Below, one piece after another: positions 61,168 through 64,000 of a stretch of DNA of 64,000 bases (position 1 is the stretch's first letter; every line of letters begins with the position of its first letter). Below the pieces are notes generated by a model. The model saw nothing but the letters and a program-made list of their open reading frames with translations. It had not been told where the DNA came from and ran no database searches. Source of the stretch: Ceratobasidium sp. AG-K (taxonomy: Eukaryota > Basidiomycota > Agaricomycetes > Cantharellales > Ceratobasidiaceae); NCBI GenBank assembly GCA_037039685.1, contig JAWNGF010000004.1, positions 2,480,001 through 2,544,000 on the forward strand, read 5' to 3'. The position numbers were made by a program, and so were the translations under genes.

Positions 61168-63264
61168 TCACCGAGCGGCAGCATAGTGACGCAAGTTGTA
61201 CAAAAGTACGTTGCCCCTCGTGTTCCCAATAGCCAAGTATTCACTCCCGGTTGAGAACTCCATTGAGGTAACGTGTCCGAGCGGAGTACCCGATGTCGGC
61301 CAGTTGGCAAAGGTAGTAAGAGTTTTCGTGTGGATCTATCACAAGAGTTCCAGAACGTCAGTTCCTTGGATAATCGGCGACAAGGCCGCGGGGTATGAAC
61401 CAAATGTAGGGCAGAGACCGAGCCCGCAGCTGCGATCACACAGTACTCACCAGCTTCAATTGGTCCTTTTTGGTTTTGCTCGCGCTCGCTAGGATCTGAG
61501 CATCATGGTTGAACCGTAATGATGTGACGGCTGTCGTAAGGTGCGGTAAGGTTTTGAGTGGGATGGGTGCCGCGCTGAGCAGGGTCGAAGGGGTATCATA
61601 TACATTCACTATACCAGATTTAGACCTATGCCGGATAGAGGAAGCAATAAACGGCGGAGATAGCGACGGGGTTGATTTAGTTCACAAGAAATTAGGCGAC
61701 CAAAATTACTCACGCAATAGCCGTGTATTTACCGGCTGCTTCGGCGGCCATTGTTGTCCCAAACCCTCCATCGTCCTTCCATCTTCTTAGGCACCTCTTT
61801 GTCCGGGCGTCCCACGCACAGACTTCAGCGTTAGCGTCCAACGTGTACATCTCCGACCCGGCGTCGCTGCTCTTACTCCACCAGATGCATTTCACTGATG
61901 CAGAAGCTTTGATTTCACCCACAACGCTGACGCTTGTCCAATCCAGGAGCCGTACACGCCCCTGTCGACCGGCAATCGCAAGGGTTCGTCCATCAGGCGA
62001 GAATGCGTTGACATCACAGGCCCGGTCCTGGGTGTCTGCCTTTGTGTTCGGCTGTATGCCTATTGAGTTGCATTAGCATAGGATTATAGCTGAGAATGGC
62101 GCTCAACTTACGTCCCGATACGTGGTGTGTCGCCACACGTGCGGACTGGAGATCGTAGATGCACACAAACGGCCTCGCACCCGAAAGAAGAATTGAGGTT
62201 CCGGATGGATGGAAAGTTGCATTGCTCGGAGGTAGCGCTGGTGTGTGCAATGTTTGCAGTAAGGGGTTTGTGAGACCGTCAACCTAAAATTCAAGATTTG
62301 AGTACTTTGTATAGATGTGGAAAATATACCACTAGACTTACGTTGAACAGTCGGACTCTTTTATCTGCTCCTGCGACCATCAGGACAGGCACACGCGACG
62401 ATGGATGGAATTGCATCGCAGTGACAGGACCATCGGACCTCGCAGCCTGGTTCGCATCCCGTAATCTCGTTATGGCAAGCTCAGTCGGCGGCAAGGCGTC
62501 CAACGGTGCGGCTGCGACGTCAATTGGCCCGGTTGTTGGTTCTTCTATACGCTCCTCGTCCTCGCCCGAATTTACAGATGATGAGTGAGAGGAGCGTCGA
62601 GTCCGTTTCGAGCGTGAAATTGCCCATTCGGGGACGGGGTTGACATTTTCAAACCTATCAGTCGTGAAGGGTTGGCCGGTAAAACAAAGTTAACGAACTC
62701 ACTGTCGCCTTAACCGGCCCTCGTACTCCCGACCAGATATTGTATCTTCCGCCGCGCTATCACGCAGTTTTCGGAGGCGCCGGTCAGCCGCGATCGAAAC
62801 GTCTAATTCATTATCATCCGGATCTACCCAAGCCGCTTTCTTACGAGTCGACAGCTTGGGCGATGGTGCATTCTTGGGAGCATTTAGCAGGCCGCCTTGT
62901 TGAATATATGTGTTCTCGACAACCGGTAGTTCAGAAGTGCTAGCCGTTGGTGCCAAGTCGTTGAAGAAGAGCTGGTTTGCTGGTTTGAACTGATTATGGT
63001 ATGGCCACAAAGTAATCGTGCTCACCTCATCATCAAGCAGATGGCTCATAGACGTGTCTATAGTTTCCTTCGGCTTTGTTAACCCATTACTTGAGCTACG
63101 CCGACCAGGGGTGTGCCAAAGAGCACACTTTCCAATCTGAGTTCCTCGTCATCCTTTTTCTCGTACTCGTATGATGCTTGTTTGTCCCCTAGAGTTACGA
63201 TTTTGGATTCTTGTAACTTGCGCTGCTTCTTCTTTCTTGACTTGCTGAACGTAGAGGTGGACAT
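61168..63264 (-). CDS. UTP18: U3 snoRNP protein UTP18 (WD40)
   Basis: Nucleolar UtpB component of the small-subunit processome. ATG 63264 opens a basic N-terminus (MSTSTFSKSRKKKQRKLQES), followed by acidic and linker segments (NQLFFNDLAPTAS; AAWVDPDDNELDVSIAADRR, a family signature; LRKLRDSAAEDTISGREYEG; LRRQFENVNPVPEWA). The WD40 propeller follows: GPVTAMQFHPSSRVPVLMVA, DKRVRLFNVDG, SNATFHPSGTSILLSGARPF, VNAFSPDGRTLAIAGRQGRV, EVCAWDARTKRCLRRWKDDG and the last blade (FSTGSEYLAIGNTRGNVLLY). It ends NLRHYAAAR at 61168. It is convergent with SPO22, 247 bp away. Assignment is firm. Confidence 0.92.
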
Positions 63265-63415
63265 GTCGTGGATGGAAATTGCAATTAACAAAACTTTGCT
63301 GACGCAATAATTGGGCACTGTCTGTGCTTATGCAATCCCTCTTTTGGGTCACATGATGTCACAACAGTCGATGCCTATTGACGAACGTGTGCTTCTTTCT
63401 CTCCTCTCACCATCC

Positions 63416-64000
63416 ATGTCCATGTCTGGCACAAGTCGCACGCGGTCGAACCGCGCTGTGGCGGGCTTAATGTTTGTTATATCTCGCGCAGTGCATGCAG
63501 CTCCAATATTCTCTTCTGTGGGAGAGGACCCGATGAGCCGATTGGGAGTTCACAATTTTGGTGGAAGATGGTCGTGTCAATGGGACTGGTGCTTCTAGGT
63601 GGCGCATTTGCTGGGTGAGCTTGGTCACTACGGCCACTACAGGAGGCTAACCGTATTCTTTTCCAGCCTGACCCTCGGTCTCATGGGGTTGGACGAACTT
63701 CATCTACGAGTGCTTGCAACTTCTTCAGACGACCTAAATGAGAAAGCGAAATGCGCAAAAGGTGCTGCGTTTAATGAAAAAAGGTCGTCATTGGGTTTTG
63801 GTGGTACGTTTGAATCTATGAGAGCCTGTCTATTGCTTACCAGGCACAGGTTCTGCTTTTGGGAAATGTCATCGTGAACGAGTCTCTTCCCATCTTCCTA
63901 GACTCTGCCGTAAGCCAAGCATTTTTTGAATCACAAAACGTATTTTTGACACACTCATCAGATTGGTGGAGGGATCGCCGCAGTAGCCATTTCGACAGTC
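63416..64000 (+). CDS. Mam3/CNNM-type DUF21 membrane protein, 5' part only
   Basis: N-terminal fragment of a metal-homeostasis membrane protein, cut by the window edge. ATG 63416 (MSMSGTSRTRSNRAVAGLMF) leads into a probable signal or first helix. The DUF21 domain follows: WWKMVVSMGLVLLGGAFAG, LTLGLMGLDELHLRVLATSS, VLRLMKKGRHWVLV, LLLGNVIVNESLPIFLDSA and IGGGIAAVAISTV at the border. Joining SVGED to PDEPIGSSQFWW needs one extra C in the CCC run at about 63529-63531, another apparent single-base deletion. The window contains no CBS domains; they would lie beyond 64000. Confidence 0.85.

Noticed and set aside
1..64000. CRISPR arrays, operons, Shine-Dalgarno sites, prokaryotic mobile elements
   Set aside because: The DNA is eukaryotic with spliced genes; no such structures were seen.

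Overview
The window is nuclear DNA from a filamentous basidiomycete. The genes have many short introns (about 48-60 nt, GT..AG with CTRAY branch sites just before the acceptor) and the gene set is fungal. The combination of large NACHT-WD40 STAND genes, a DUF6534-type seven-helix protein, a DUF829 tandem pair and a fungal ADAM protease suggests an Agaricomycete of the Rhizoctonia/Ceratobasidium kind. That placement is inference from family content, not from a search.

Layout. 1-2.9 kb holds nothing recognisable. 2.9-6.1 kb (minus) is an ADAM metalloprotease that I could assemble from 12 exons into one 870-residue frame, including a 6-nt microexon that encodes the third zinc ligand. 7.5-12.5 kb (plus) is a NACHT STAND protein with 14 WD40 repeats, followed at 12.8-15.2 kb by a decayed tandem copy. 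15.9-18.5 kb (plus) is a tandem pair of DUF829/TMEM53-like hydrolases with identical exon plans. 18.7-20.2 kb (minus) is an AIF2/AMID-type oxidoreductase. At 21.2-24.4 kb a divergent pair encodes the SGT2/SGTA co-chaperone and the PRP19 splicing E3 ligase. 24.7-28.4 kb (minus) is an OPT transporter. 30.6-34.3 kb (minus) is a kinesin-6-like motor, 34.4-36.7 kb (minus) the SWR1 subunit VPS72/SWC2, and 36.9-37.4 kb (plus) a mitochondrial ribosomal protein. 38.0-39.7 kb (plus) is a seven-helix membrane protein and 40.8-43.0 kb (plus) an UNC93-like transporter. 43.1-45.7 kb (minus) is an AT-hook, Cys-rich protein. 46.0-49.1 kb (minus) holds p23, ATP11 and a small single-helix membrane protein. 49.4-51.1 kb (minus) is phosphatidylserine decarboxylase, and divergent from it at 51.6-52.2 kb is Mediator subunit MED21. 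53.7-55.5 kb (plus) is a G-protein alpha subunit, 56.3-60.9 kb (plus) the meiotic TPR protein SPO22/ZIP4, and 61.2-63.3 kb (minus) UTP18. 63.4 kb to the edge is the start of a Mam3/CNNM (DUF21) membrane protein.

Most of the window is ordinary housekeeping DNA, and the genes do not form one pathway. The accessory block is 6-18.5 kb. The most interesting signals are extreme microexons at functionally decisive sites: 6 nt in the ADAM zinc site, and 9 nt plus an apparent 1 nt in the G-alpha gene. The WD40 array also shows signs of recent homogenisation.

A caution applies to every pseudogene call. Several conserved genes (PRP19, SGT2, Mam3-like) need single missing bases, mostly in or beside G/C-rich stretches, to read through. 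That pattern looks like residual sequencing error rather than biology.
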